The notes under the pieces are model-generated. The model was not told the origin of the DNA. It saw only the letters and a program-made list of their open reading frames with translations, and made no database searches. 64,000 nt of DNA from Cephalotrichum gorgonifer (lineage: Eukaryota; Ascomycota; Sordariomycetes; Microascales; Microascaceae), in assembly GCA_900312665.1 (NCBI GenBank), contig ONZQ02000018.1:148264-212263 (forward strand). The letters run 5' to 3'. This document shows positions 1 through 12,051 of this stretch, one piece after another. The position numbers and the translations under genes are program-made. Position 1 is the stretch's first letter. Each line of letters opens with the position of its first letter.

Positions 1-2280
1 TTGCCCCTGCGTACTTAGTAGTGCAGCTGTACCTCACAGATCCGGAGCGGAGGGTGATGAGGAGGGTGATGATCAGTGATCGCCAATTGGACTCAGTTGG
101 GGTTGGCGCTGGGAAGATTTGAGGGCGGCCTCAGGATCGCAGGAGATGATGATGTAATGTAATAAACAGCGCGTCAGGCCATCCCCCTCTTGGACAGGTA
201 ATAGCCTCGGCAACAGGACTCGGAAGGTTGCGAAGTTACGAGTAAGGTACCTGGCAAGCTTATCAGCACACGCACGCTATCGATACTACACGCGCACGTT
301 CTTGTGCGAATTCCTTTCAGTGGCGCTAGGATGTTTCATTGCCTGATTCAGATTGGAGGACATTCATGCCCTGCAGTGTACGATACGAGTATATCGATTA
401 GCATAAGCCATGTTTCGAAGGCAGTCTGTAATGGGCGCCCGGCAGATACGGGGAGTCACACGTGGCAGGGACCCTTCCGTGCCGGGAATCGTGAGGGGGC
501 ACAGACACTAGTTAGGATGTCAACTTCTCAAACGCACGGCCCCCGGCGAATTAACATGCGAATAGTCGATTCCCAAGTTCTCCTGCGGGGCATGATGCGT
601 CTCCTGGGCACCCACTGGCTGCACCTCCATGATCCCACCCACTCGTTTTCTGCATTTTAACTACCATGTTCGAGGAAGACGTCACGATTCTCCCGAAACG
701 CGTGATAAGACCCACTCATCAACTGACTTTACCCAAGCCGTGGTTATATATCAGTCCATTCGCCTTGCCTAATTTGTCTGTTGATTGACGAGAACAGCCC
801 CCTTCAGTCAAAGGAAGCTAAGATGCCCCTCCTTCTCCGTTCCATAGTAGTCTCAACTACATGTAATCGCCTTATGGATAGTCCAGTGCCATGCTATCGC
901 ATCCTGTTCCATTGCTAAGCCTAAGCCCAGCTAATACACAAAACAATATGGAACATGACACGGGAAAGGAAGACTGTCAAAGGCTATATAACATCAAGTC
1001 AATCACGTCGCTACGATTTTGACCGCCTTGGAGGGGCGTTTGCTATATACTGGTGTTGTACTCTGCTTATCATATCCTTCAAGTGCTTATGGCTCCTAGA
1101 ATTACCCAATGTGCTTCGTCTAGCCCAGGTCGCCGCCACGAGAACGTAGAAACGCACCATGGACAGTTCAACACGAACCGTGTCGAGCTCCTGGGCTTCA
1201 ATACGCTCTCACTAATGCAGATTACGCCACCTTGGGCCACTTGATGATGATTAGTTGGATTATACTGAGGAAAGTGACGAGTTCCTCTGCTAAAGATACC
1301 TCCCAATTATTCCTGTTACGTGCAGATTATTCGCACCACCAATTCAATGCCTTGGTATATGCGCCTCCTGGGCCAGATCCCTTGTTGGACCTTGAACGGA
1401 GAATAGGGTAATGTTGAGCTGGAAGATAGAGAGGAAAGGTGAGGAGGTGAGGCTGGGGACAGCCACTTGCATATTCCTATAAACCGGGCATATTTTAAAT
1501 TATCAAAAAGTCACCACTTCCAATCCATAAATTACAGTGCGCCACTTCTAGTCAGCCGGGAGCTAAACTACTATAGTGATGTAATGGAACTGGAGGTCTT
1601 GCAGCTCATAACACCTCCGTTCTAGGCTCCCCTTTTTCTATTCTTTTTCTTTGTTCGTTTCTTATTCTTCTTTTTTTTTGGGTTGGGTTGGGGGGGGGGG
1701 GGGGAAGTGTCGAAAAAGATAGGTGTCCCTGCGCTGTTTATTTGCAGTGACCATATATGACGACCGCAGAGAAATGAAGTGTATAAGGGCACCCCCCTTA
1801 CCATTCCTGTACTTGTACTACACACCCCTTACCCCTGGAGTAACTACAAACAAGCCAAACCCATGGCCGCATATTGCGCAGCCAAATAAATGCATCTTCT
1901 GCATATTTGGCCTCCTCTGCTGGGCGGCTACGGAGTGCTATTTGCAGATACCTTGAGCACACCCTGGCAGCCTTGGGGGCTGGATGGGCACCATTGTGGT
2001 TGGGATATCCAATGAATACACAGAGATATCACGTTCCCCGGTAATTTGCTCAAGGCGTATAGTTTGGCCCGCCTACCGACTGTGTATCTGCATCTTTGTT
2101 GGTGGGCTGCCATGGATGTGCATGTGCAGCCGGCTGCCTCACTTCCCTGAACATGTTCTTATACATCTACCCAGCCGCAGTGATAAGCTCCAAGGCTCAT
2201 GACTGGTAAACCTGACCCTGACAACGGATCAACCAAAGACACTACCCACGCCAATCGTGAAGCAAACCCGGTATCCCATA
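1..2280. other. Intergenic, no supported gene
   Basis: Only short open frames without recognisable domains or consistent splice sites occur here. The one structural feature is the pyrimidine tract followed by a G-run near 1.65-1.70 kb, listed separately. The window edge may cut a promoter or UTR of a gene lying to the left. Confidence 0.5.
1635..1704. repeat. Poly-T tract followed by poly-G run
   Basis: A T-rich stretch interrupted by C runs into nine T residues, then a GGGTTGGGTT segment, then about sixteen consecutive G. A similar T-run/G-run junction recurs at about 53.72-53.76 kb. Such homopolymers are slippage-prone, so the exact length in the assembly is unreliable. A G-quadruplex on the plus strand is possible. 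Confidence 0.8.
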
Positions 2281-3179
2281 ATGTGTAAATCATTCGAGGG
2301 TTATCATGAGTATGTTGAGTGCGAGCTGGATAAACCAGATACTCCCGCTATAGACCAACCTACAGATGCCTCCGATGCAGAAGACGGGCCGGCGGACGTC
2401 CCCAGCTACTCTCCACGCCCATTTGCCGGATGGATTTTTTCTCGAGTCGCAGAAAATCACTCGGCCTCACCCGATGTAAACAACGATCCACCCCACGACA
2501 ATAGGGAAGCATCTAGTTCTACCGACAGAGGGAGGAGGCGCCATAAGATTCATAATGTCAGGATCATCCAGTGCCCCCGTGCCGCTACGGATGAAAAGCT
2601 CCACTCTGATCGGGCGTATCGGAGGTGCCCAGTCCTTGAGCGTGGGGACGATCACGAAAACGTGGAAGGCATAGAACCCGAAATCACGACAATGAAAGCC
2701 GCATGTCCGGTATGCGCTGCCATTAAAGAAGCCGAGCGTAAGGCATTGGCTTTGGAAACCATCGTAAGTCCAGAAACCTGAACACCCGATAGCCCGCTTC
2801 CGCAGGAGCTGCTGTTGACCCGTGTGATCTTCGAACAAAATACAGTACCTCTGGGCCGACCCCCCGACACCAACCCAAATACCTAAGAACGGACAATCGA
2901 AGCGCAGAAACGGGCGTGGCGTAAGATTCCTATGCTTTACGAGAATGAGATGCCGTGGCTGATAATAAATTGAAGACAAAGGATGATCCCATCATACATG
3001 GAATAGTCCCTGATGAAGTCGCTCAAAGACGACCAAGAACCAAACATACAAAGGTAAGAAGGTTCCAAATTTTCAAGCAAGTTCAGTACTACAATGATGA
3101 TACTGACTTGAATCTATAGGGCAACAAACGAAGCAAGCGAAAGGAAGTTCGCAGGGAGTCATCTTGCCGCGTCATGTAG
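2281..3179 (+). pseudogene. Degenerate Cys-motif protein gene, two lesions
   Basis: Coding potential starts at ATG 2281 (MCKSFEGYHEY...) and includes a CPVCAAIKEAERKA motif, a pattern I associate with small uncharacterised fungal Cys/His proteins. A GTAAGT donor at 2764 with acceptor ending 2805 (42-nt intron) keeps frame and continues ELLLTRVIFEQNTVPLG. That frame then meets TAA at 2884, yet the same frame continues protein-like (IEAQKRAWRKIPMLYENEMP) to 2970. A one-base frame change is then needed to enter a basic segment from about 2949, which splices cleanly (intron 3054-3119, GTAAGA donor, CTGAC branch, TATAG acceptor) into a last exon ending SSCRVM-stop at 3179. I tried alternative introns; none removed both lesions without giving a very short intron. 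It is therefore called probably disrupted. Function unknown; the last four residues resemble a CaaX box. Confidence 0.5.
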
Positions 3180-3222
3180 CCTCATGAAGAATGTCTCTAC
3201 ATTGAATATATTGAACGTAGCA

Positions 3223-4346
3223 TTACCTGAAGTTGTGAAACCACGACACCACTCCCCTGGCTACCTTGGGTAGTTTCTGCGACTGGGTTCCATGTCTCTT
3301 TCTGTGGTGCTTGCCTGCTTTCTTCCTGTCACTCTCCTGCTTCTGCGAGGGCTTCTGTTTAGGACGCCCCTTACTTTGACTCGCTGTCCAACTCTCTTCG
3401 GTCAAGTCTTGATTTGAAATTGGAGGCTTGAACCCAAGCTCCACCGAATCATAATATGCCAGCTCGATCCGAGCTGCAGCTTTGTTAACATTGCGAAACT
3501 CAAGGTTCCAGCAGCCCTCAATAACGAGAGCAAACTCAACGTATGTATCTTTTAGCCGTGTCATGTCCGGCCACTGCGCCTGTTTGAAACGTCGTCGGAC
3601 TTGGGAAGGAGAGAGGTCCTCGAGAGGGACACGGCCGGTCGCCATCTCGTACATGGCCGAGCCGAGCGCAAATATGTCAGTCCGCCTGTCGGCTTTGCTG
3701 ACGCCTGGAAGTTGGCTGTGCACGCTATAGCTCACGAGCGCATCCTCTCCGGTCCTCTCGATGACGGACCCCGAAAAGTCGGAGATCTTGAGGTTGTCTC
3801 GTTCATCGAGGAGCATGTTGTGGCACCCGACTATGGCAATCAGCACACACTGGCCCCTCTTGGTTACCAATACGGGGGGTATTCTGGCTTACCGTCTGCC
3901 TGTATAATGCCCCTGGAGTGGAGAAACCCAAGACCGGAAGCCGCCTGGAAAGACCACCGTATCGCCCTCTCCGTTGCTTCCGCATCCCCAAACTTGTGAG
4001 GAACCTCCATGTGCATGCGAAGAAGCTCGTCCCGGACACTCCCCTGGCAGCGCTCCAGAACCAGGCCGGACCTCAACTCTGCCTGGAAGCATTTCAGGAC
4101 ATAGGGGGACTCGTTCTTTGCTTCCGCCAGTATGTGGTACACCTCCCTCTCCCTCTCAAAGGCTGATATGCTGGCCGGGAAACCGATCGGTACCTTGACT
4201 ACCGCCGTTTCGTCAATGTCGAAAACGAACGCAGTCCCACCTTGGCCGATCTTTCTAAGCCCGTATATATTTCCATCCCAGCATCTTTTGACGCCCTCTC
4301 GTTGAACTAAGGCCGCTTGAGATTTCATGGTATCACTAGTGGGCAA
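3223..4346 (-). CDS. Divergent protein kinase-like protein, 353 aa
   Basis: Two exons: 4346-3893 and 3830-3223; intron 3831-3892 (62 nt, GTAAGC donor, ATAG acceptor). The spliced protein has a glycine-rich loop GQGGTAFV (residues 34-41) and beta-3 lysine K51 in VVKVP. The catalytic loop reads QAD-VGCHN (D151, N156), so the usual HRD His-Arg is replaced by Gln-Ala. The metal-binding motif is DFS (D169) instead of DFG. Catalytic Asp, Asn and Lys are all kept, so phosphotransfer is plausible. DFSGS is common in a fungal-specific kinase group often found near incompatibility-type genes. The C-terminal 60 residues are Lys/Arg/His-rich and disordered, perhaps nuclear. The start gives MPTSDTMKSQ; Met7 is an alternative. 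Substrate unknown. Confidence 0.9.
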
Positions 4347-5869
4347 AGGAAAAGGGAATCATACATATCATCGAGAATAGTAAGTGAGGGGCATTTGGGG
4401 TAGGCGTGGTGGTTGGGCGTCTGGTGTGTATAACAGCCGTCGTCCCCCAGCTTGGTGTTGGGGCAAGTCATTTTTTCAAAAACATAAAAAAAAAGGCGGG
4501 GTGGTACGACTATCCATAGACAAGGCTAATGTTCCAGACGTGATGCTCGTGTAACACACCTTCACCTGGCCAATCATTCGGTAGATTCCCACACCATCGT
4601 TGAGATGTGGCGTCTCTGTAACAAGGATCGGACGTATCAGATAGAGGAATGGAAGGCTGGGCTGTAAGCAGTTTAGCCTGAAGCGTACCTGCCTACCAAG
4701 ATCGTATGTAAATATACTTTGTTCGCTAACATTTGTGCTCAACACCTCTTGCATGCTCCTTACATTGCTATCAACCAATGGACTGGGGCCCTGAATTCTG
4801 TCACATTGCAAAAAGTCCCTCTTTAATATGTACACCCCCGAGGGTGAACGAACGACCTGAATGCACATATCCATACACAGAATTATGGAATGAAGAGGAG
4901 ACAACAGCCACTGTGCCCTTGCTCGGGCTATCTATCGCCAGCCACGAAATGGAAACATGTGGCCATCCTCGATTGGCGTCGCTGAGTCAGTGCCAGCTCG
5001 AAGAAGCAAAGGTAGTTCTCTCAATACGCCCCACCACGAGGACGAACTGTTTGGGCCTTCGTGTTAGTTGTCATCACAACACATCTCTGCATGGCATCAT
5101 ATAATCGAGGACGCCGAGACTTGAGTTAGAGGCAATGGCACTACAGATAGGCCTTGGCCAATGCTCGAACTAGTCAACGCCTATTCCAGGGGATATAATG
5201 CCAGTTTCCGGTTTACATCAGATGATTGTCAAACCATTTCCTTTTCTACTTGTACATGAGAGGAGAATGTCGTCTACAAAACTTGGACCATACCATTTCG
5301 GCTCACTGTAGAAAAATTAGGCATTCATGTCGTGTATCCACCCACTTACATCCACGACCCTTAGTCTTGCCCTTGTCCGATTTGCTGGAATGCTGTCACA
5401 CCACAAAGTGGTCAGGCACCTCGGAAAGTGCCGCTCTATCGCAGAGGAGAGATCAATCCTCTATCTAGCTCCGGACCGCTGGTATGATTCTTCGGGCTTG
5501 CGGCAAAGACCATTCATTATTCTTCGCCGCACCTCCACACTGGGCACCTAATCGATCCCTTACGTCAGAGAACCCGGTGTAGAGTCATACCATCACTACA
5601 TCCGACGCGGCCAAATAACCAGCCACGTAAACAACCAGGACCTGTGTAAGCGCTAAGGTGGACAGTGGAGCCCTTCGATCTTAATTATCTCCTTTTGTTA
5701 AAACACAGCTAACTGGAAATGCGTGCTAACCGATCACGCAAGGGTCCATCTCGGCGGTGCGGAGTATTTCTCCGAGTGATCTCCCTTCCCACCACGCATT
5801 CAACACCACTCACCTCTCGACTCACGTTGCTCATGTCTCCTTTCCCCGCCTCTTCCTTCACCTATCATC
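4347..5869. other. Intergenic, no supported gene
   Basis: Lies between the kinase (minus) and the small ORF at 5870 (plus), so it holds both promoters. Several open frames of 60-140 codons exist but show no domain, signal peptide or convincing splice sites. An A-run of about nine residues sits near 4487. Confidence 0.5.
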
Positions 5870-6244
5870 ATGAGTTCCCACATCGTCACCGCGGATACGC
5901 CGCTCTCGACCGCGGTCCTCGGGCAAATCTCCCTCGCCTCGGCTCTAGACGAGATCTCCAACGTTCCGGGTGCCGTGCGATCCCACATCTTCTGGTGGGG
6001 TATGCGTGACAAGAAGACCGGAAAGCTTCGCAAATCGATGCTGTTCTTCGTCTACCAAACCACGAGATACGGCCCGCAGAACGGATTTCGACTCTGTCTT
6101 GTTCATCAGGGATACTACATTGCGTCAAAGGTGAAGGCCGATGGGGAGCCAGAGGATGAGATCGACCGTCTAGAAAAGGACATCCCGCAGGGACATATGG
6201 AGGTGGTTGTCCTAGGGGAGCCGACTTATATCGATGACCCATAA
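5870..6244 (+). CDS. Small hypothetical protein, 124 aa
   Basis: Single-exon frame starting MSSHIVTADTPLSTAVLG and ending TYIDDP. The ATG follows TATCATC in a C-rich leader typical of fungal 5' UTRs. The sequence mixes hydrophobic strands (KSMLFFVYQTT, MEVVVLGEPTYI) with charged loops (RDKKTGKLRK, EPEDEIDRLEKD), so it looks like a compact globular cytosolic protein without signal peptide or membrane helix. I do not recognise the family. An overlapping minus-strand frame (5886-6242) is a shadow, since its composition is Arg/Pro-rich. Confidence 0.65.
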   Translation: MSSHIVTADTPLSTAVLGQISLASALDEISNVPGAVRSHIFWWGMRDKKTGKLRKSMLFFVYQTTRYGPQNGFRLCLVHQGYYIASKVKADGEPEDEIDRLEKDIPQGHMEVVVLGEPTYIDDP

Positions 6245-6923
6245 TAGGGGGAGCTTGGGGGACCCCGGGGAGGAGAAATAACCTGGGAAGAGAGGAGGGG
6301 GCTTATGACAGGCTGGGCGGCAAGGGGAAGGAAGCCTTTTAGACGGGGCAAGTCTTCGGGTTACAAATATTGACAGCAATGAAGCGAACCGGAGTACGGC
6401 TCATAGAGAACAGTCTCAATAGCCGAACGTCTCAGCTCGCTACGGCGGGATAGTATTAAAAGCGTCCATTATAGCTTCAACAGAAGGCCGATGTTGACCT
6501 CTCGGATGTTGCGGGGATATTCTCTGGGCAAGATCACCTTGATATGGCCATCTCACCCGCTATTTGCAGCCCGTCTGACCCATTCCGCTTGGGCCTACCC
6601 CGACCTCAGCATAAGCCCAGCAATTAACTCGCATTCTTATTGGGCCAGAAGGTCCAACAAACTTTGTGGAGTACAACACCCGCCCCAAAGAGCTCGAAGG
6701 ATTAACCCTGCGCTTCTGAACTCGGAGCGCGGCGAAGGATTCGAAGGATGATTAGACTCGTGACCACAGAACTCGGGCTCAAATAACCGGCACTCCCGAC
6801 ATCACTGCTGACCCCGCTTTACATCCGGCATTGAAAAACCCTCAACACTCCCACCTCTGTGGAATAGTCACTTTCCTCGCGTGTATGGATTCGTGCTTAG
6901 AATTATAACTTCTAACAATCATT
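6245..6923. other. Intergenic, promoter of the hydrolase gene
   Basis: No supported gene. Contains the 3' flank of the small ORF and the upstream region of the alpha/beta hydrolase. I see no repeat or RNA gene. Confidence 0.5.
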
Positions 6924-8013
6924 ATGGGTACGATATCGGAGTTGGGCCAGTACATCCGTCAAACATTCGGCCCCGCCCCATCACGCGAGAAGCCGGCCGA
7001 CGACCCGGCGGCTCCGGCAGCAGAACCTACACCGAGCCGCTATCCTCTGGGTACTAAAAGCTCAGACACCTTCACCCTTCCGGACGGGCGAAAGCTCGGA
7101 TACGCACAGTATGGCTCCCCGACGGGGAAACCTGTCCTCTACATGCACGGCCACCCAGGATCCCGCATCGAGGCTGCAGGCTTCCACCATCTAGGCCTCG
7201 AGCTCGGCGCCCGCATCATCTCCGTCGATAGGCCTGGAATGGGCTGGAGCTCGCCACACCCCACTCGCACAATTCTGGACTTCCCAAAGGACCTGGAGCA
7301 TCTCACGAACTACCTCGGGCTAGAGGAGTATCGCGTGCTGGTAGGCTGAATGTTCCCATGATAAGAGCGCAGGGATGGTTTGCTAAATCAAATATCCATG
7401 ATAGGGTATATCAGGCGGCGGGCCCTATGCACTTGCGTGTGCCAGAGCTATGCCCGCCGACAAGCTTAAATGCGTCTCCATTGCCGTCGGCCTCGGCCCG
7501 CCCGATATCGGCATGAAGGGGGCGAACCTGATCAACCGCGTCGGCTTCGGCTGGGGATACCGTTACGTCACCCCCACTCTCGCCCGGTGGTTCTGGTCAC
7601 GGGAGCCCCAAGGTCGAACGGACATCTCAGACGAGGAACGCGTCCAGCTCATGCTGGAACGCGGCTTCAGGGGGAACCCGTCCCAGAAGGACCTCGACTT
7701 CCTGAAGGACGAGGAGTATCTCCGGGTGGCTTCGCGGTCGGCGCGGGAGGCCTTCTCGCAGGGTTTTGAGGGCGTGGCGCTAGATGGGAAGCTGTCGGCC
7801 CTGGACTTTGGGTTCAGGGTCGAGGACATCCGAAAAGACTTGCCCGTGCAGCTGTGGTACGGGAAGCAGGATACCTTCGTCCCGCCTAATCATGGGGTGC
7901 AGATAGCTGCTCGCCTGGGTGGGAGGGCGACTCTGCGGTTAGAGGACGAGACGCACGCGAGTCTTTATACTAACTGCCGGGCAAAGATATTAGAGGAGCT
8001 GTTGAGGGTGTAA
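6924..8013 (+). CDS. Alpha/beta-fold hydrolase, 341 aa
   Basis: Two exons: 6924-7340 and 7405-8013; intron 7341-7404 (64 nt, GTAGGC donor, ATAG acceptor), phase 0. Splicing rebuilds the nucleophile elbow G-I-S-G-G-G (Ser142), which is split from exon 1 by the intron. The oxyanion region HGHPGSR lies near residues 75-81; the likely catalytic Asp is D295 (YGKQDTFVPP) and His is H323 (DETHASL). This is the canonical alpha/beta hydrolase layout (AB_hydrolase_1). The first 45 residues are Pro/Ala-rich and precede the core, with no signal peptide, so the enzyme is probably intracellular. Substrate cannot be assigned; esterase or epoxide-hydrolase-like chemistry are both possible. Confidence 0.92.
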
Positions 8014-8178
8014 TGGTTTTCCAAGTTGAGTCTGTATATTAGAGAGAAACGCATCTCCATAGCTTGTAAGAATAGCGCCGCTTAATTAGACGAATCATGC
8101 TACTCGGTACAAAATAGAAAGAGCCGTCGGTCTGTCCCCATTTATGGAAGACTAGAGTATATCTGCTAGCCAGTCAAA

Positions 8179-10683
8179 CTATATGAGGTACATGTCCAAC
8201 TCCTCGGACTCTGTATCATGGCTCCATTCCTCCGCATGGTACATCTTCATGAGGCCGATCCGCCTATACACATGTGGGTGTTTCCTAATGTCTTCCGGTA
8301 GACGCTTGATGACGTCGTTATCAGGAGGAGCGAGGACAAGCCCGAGGTCGTGAACAATAGGTCGGCGCGGACGCACCCGCATCGCGAGAACCTCCGTTCC
8401 CACTAAACCCTCGCAGGCCCCGGCATCATCCTGTACAAATGAACCCGTGTCCCCGTTCTTCTCAACGAATGCGTTTTCAAGGGCCAGGGATTTCACCTTT
8501 AGCCTCACAACCCGCCCCTTGACGGCCAACCACGCACTCTTGACCATGCCGAACGGGTCCGTAGTATCAAGCAGGCAGCCGCTCCGCGAATCATCGACGG
8601 TGATGAAGGATTCCGGGGACCTGCTGGAGTCCAACACCGTCCAGTTCACGCCCCTCTTGCTGCTGACCCAACTCCAGCTCGGGCCGATATATTCGGCAGC
8701 ATCGGATGGGAGGTTGGGGGAGTTGGCTTCCCACAGAAGACTGTTCACCACGTCGCCGGTCCATATCCCTGCGAGATAGAGGCCCTTTTCGTCCCCGGGC
8801 CAGATACTAGCTATTCCAGAGATACCCGGTAGGCGATCTGTCCGTCGAGTGATGTCCTTCAGAGAATACTGGACGACTAAGTTGCGCCAGGTCTGGAAGC
8901 CGTCGGCAGTCTGCCCGAGGGCGTTTCTAAACATAGAGAATCCATAGTTAGCTATGCCGTCCTTTTGCTCCGGCCAGCTATTTCTTGACATGGCTATTTA
9001 TGAGAGGAAGACGGACGTTTGGCTGGTGTTGGGATTGGGGGGCGGGGGAGAGGATTCATAGGGAAGGGCAGAAAAAATAGCTTCATACCTCTGCGACCAG
9101 CCGAAGAAGTCCTGCCCAACAGGCACACCCAGCTTCGCGACCTGCCGAGACCGGCGTAGGAAATCTGCCGTGAACCCTCTAAACCTCCCGCACTCACACT
9201 CAATCCCCTCCAGGCAGTCAAACACCATCTCGTCCTTGGTGAAATGCAGCATCCTCGTCGCAAGCAGCCTCTCCTGGAAGCACCACGCCCTGGTAAATAG
9301 CGGATACTCGTCGTACACGGACTTCCCCCACGATTCCGACAGATTCTCCTCCTTCATATTCCCGTTAAACACCAAGTGTGCTTTCTTCTTCCTCGCAAAC
9401 ATACTGTAAGCCTCGCCGTCGTAGGACGTCCCCTTGATCTCGAGATACTGATCCCTTGCAGCAAGGCACCCCCCATCCCCGTCGACAGCGGACGTTGCGG
9501 CAAGGACCAGGGCGGCGCCCTCGTATATCGAGGCCATCTTGGCCGCTTCGTTGACCCAGTCCTGCGCGTCGTCTTGGATGATGCAAAGGGAGTCGATCCA
9601 GATGCTGGCATAGCCGAGTTTGCGCGCTATGCTAACCGCATCCTGGAACGTAGGAGGGAGTGAGTCCCACGGGATGTTGCTCTTCCTGTCGGCCAGTGTC
9701 GACTTGGTTGTTGTTAGGTGGACACTCAGACCCCAACAGTGGGAGAGGGCCAGGTAGCTGGTCGTGGTGGGAACACCTGGCCCCGAGACCTCAGTTTCGA
9801 CGAGGCGGATGGAGGTGTTAGAGTGGTCGCCAACGGAAATGACTCGTTTCGGAAGGGGGTGCGAGGACCTTACTTGACGGCAGGCTTCGTGGGTCTCAAG
9901 GCACGTACGCAGCCACCCCCGAATCATGTCGAAACAGGGCTTCGCGTCAGCGACCGGGGGGACATGAGCCGCTTGGCCACCTGGCAGAGATGCGCGAACG
10001 GACTGAGGCTGGTGCTCGGTCATCTGCGAGCCTATAGACTGCCAGGGGCTGCGTTGACCTAGGGACTCCCCTCAGCAGGTGCACCCCAGCTTCCCAGCCG
10101 AGAGTCAATATAGGAAGATGAACATACCAGGCAATGTGTATAGCTCAAAGACGCCAATAGTCTCGATGAAGGTCCCGACGGCCCTCCTGCCCCCCTCGCT
10201 AGGGAAGAAAAAACCATCGTCGGAGCCTGAGTCCTCTTCCTCCGGGGCCACTCTACTGACATACACCTTGAGCGTGACTCCGCGGCAGAAGATAATGTTA
10301 GCGGCCTGACAAGGGTCGCTAAACGACACCTTGCCTCGGCCAAACCTGGTCAGGACGTCTCTGATCATAGCGCACGTCTCGCACCCAGTATCAGCCGTGC
10401 TCTGTATATCGGTGAGGTAAGTCTCCACCTCATACGGGGCAAAGTCGAGTTTATTCTCCGGATCCGAGGATTCAGTAGACTGTCCAGCCTCGGCAGCGGT
10501 CCCAGTCTCGTGTTCGCCTAGGTTCTCGCCCACATGAACGCCCTGCTCCATGAGCACCGCCTGGGCAGAAGCGGGGTTGAGCTTCAGGCATGAGTCGCAG
10601 GATGCGGGGTCCTTGTCGATTTCTCGGTAGGAGTCGGTTTGGGGCGCCGTGGGCGCTTTTAGGTTGATGATAAGGGGGTCCAT
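8179..10683 (-). CDS. HET-domain (heterokaryon incompatibility) protein, 774 aa
   Basis: Three exons: 10683-10128, 10058-9089, 8977-8179; introns 10059-10127 (69 nt) and 8978-9088 (111 nt). The second acceptor was chosen because it is the only nearby AG that keeps frame (join Q-S-W-P-E-Q). All three HET blocks are present: YLALSHCWG (about 287-295), IWIDSLCIIQDD (about 338-349) and LFTRAWCFQERLL (about 439-451). The N-terminal part has a Cys pair motif CDSCLKLNP and CETCAMI, common in large fungal HET proteins. The C-terminal part contains the usual DRLPGISGIA block and GPSWSWVSSKRGVNW. The HET domain is a TIR-related fold that triggers cell death on non-self recognition. No repeat sensor domain is seen, so any partner would be in trans. 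Confidence 0.93.
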
Positions 10684-11960
10684 GGTTGGAATTTGTTAGT
10701 TGACGATTGTTAGTTTAAGACTACATAAGTGATCGACGCGTGGGGTGGTTAAGTCAACAACCATCATGGCGCGAATTTATTGTGCGTGTGCAGTGGCAGC
10801 CGCAGGCAACTCCTTGTACACGATTGGTGGGTCTCATAATACCCCGCGGGACAAGGGGCGCGAACCAGGAATGGGAGGTGTCATCACTGCAGCACAATAC
10901 GCTTGTATATCCGTCAGCCAAGTCAGGCAGGCTCACTCCCACCATGCTTTACATGGCTGAAAAGATGCACGCCAGGAAAGTCATTGGGCAGCAAGAGGAG
11001 TGGCTGCTTGAGTTGGGCATGTTTAGTAAATCCAGGTGAAAGTGAACACTCTTGAGAGTTCTGCGGGTGTTGGGCATAATTCCTTTCCACTTGAGCCCCA
11101 GCTCAGAGTCTCATGCTGACAGGCATTTTAAGGCAACATTTCAATACATATTCACGTGGCCCATCGCCTATAGGCAAATCCTTTAGTACCCAACTTAAGT
11201 CTTTCCCCCTTCTGGCGTCCAGTCTACCTCCGTTTAGAGTCATTGTTTTTATCACGGATTTTTGTGGTCGTACAACTGGCGTGGAAGTCACGCATCAAGC
11301 CGGCTTGGAGACTTAACTACTGGCGCTATGGTAACCCGGACCTTCTCTATGGCTACTCACTCCCCTCCGCGACTCAGGGAGGACGTTGGCGCCATCGACA
11401 CATTTGTATAGGTGAGTCCGGGGATCCTTGCACTCAACTAGGGGAACAATAAATGGTGGCAAGGACACGGTTTGCCAAGACATTCTCGGTTTCTAGATGC
11501 CATGGAGAGGCCTCAAGGTGGCCTGGATAACCATACGTCATGTTCCATTCGACTGAGGGAAGCGTTGATACCTTGTTCCAGCTTGTACAGGACTGGCAGC
11601 TTGTAGATTCATATTGAGACTCATACACACCCTAGTTCCATCCACTCTATCCTCCGTTCCGCTTTAGGCCTCGGGCGTGTGAGTCTCTCCAGAACTCTAG
11701 GCTGGCCGAAAGTTCCATCCGGCCGCTTGGCCGCACACGGTCACACCAACCACCCGATAAAGAAACGGGGAAAGTCAAGATGAAAACAAAGCATGGCCGT
11801 ATCGAAGTCATGTGCTCCATGATGACTGATACTCACCCAATGAATTATTTGTCGGTGAAATTTATGCCAGGATTTGGTCCCGTAAAGTTAGTACACTAAG
11901 CTGTGGTTATTTCAGCCCCTTTTGAGGCGTTTGAGGTGGGGCGCGCAAAAAGAAAGTACA
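10684..11960. other. Intergenic, no supported gene
   Basis: Upstream flank of the HET gene and downstream flank of the tRNA gene. Short frames only, none with domains or clean splice sites. Confidence 0.5.
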
Positions 11961-12051
11961 TGATTCGGCCCGGGCTCGATCCGGGGACCTCTTGTGTCCA
12001 GCACCTTTTTGGATGTTAGACAAGCGTGATAACCAACTACACCACCGAACC
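11961..12051 (-). tRNA. tRNA-Val (anticodon AAC) with 17-nt intron
   Basis: Read on the minus strand the 91 nt fold as a full cloverleaf. The acceptor stem pairs GGTTCGG with CCGAATC and the discriminator is A. The D arm is GTGT-loop-TCAC with AGTTGGTTA. The anticodon stem pairs CTTGT with ACAAG and the loop is CTAACA...C, giving anticodon AAC (34-36). The T arm pairs CCCGG with CCGGG around ATCGAGC. A 17-nt insertion lies directly after position 37, the canonical nuclear tRNA intron site, leaving a 74-nt mature tRNA. T54 is A here, which is slightly unusual. Internal A-box (in the D arm) and B-box (GGATCGAGC) are evident. Confidence 0.93.

Noticed and set aside
1622..1825. Lys-rich frame over the T/G tract
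   Set aside because: Low-complexity translation of homopolymers.
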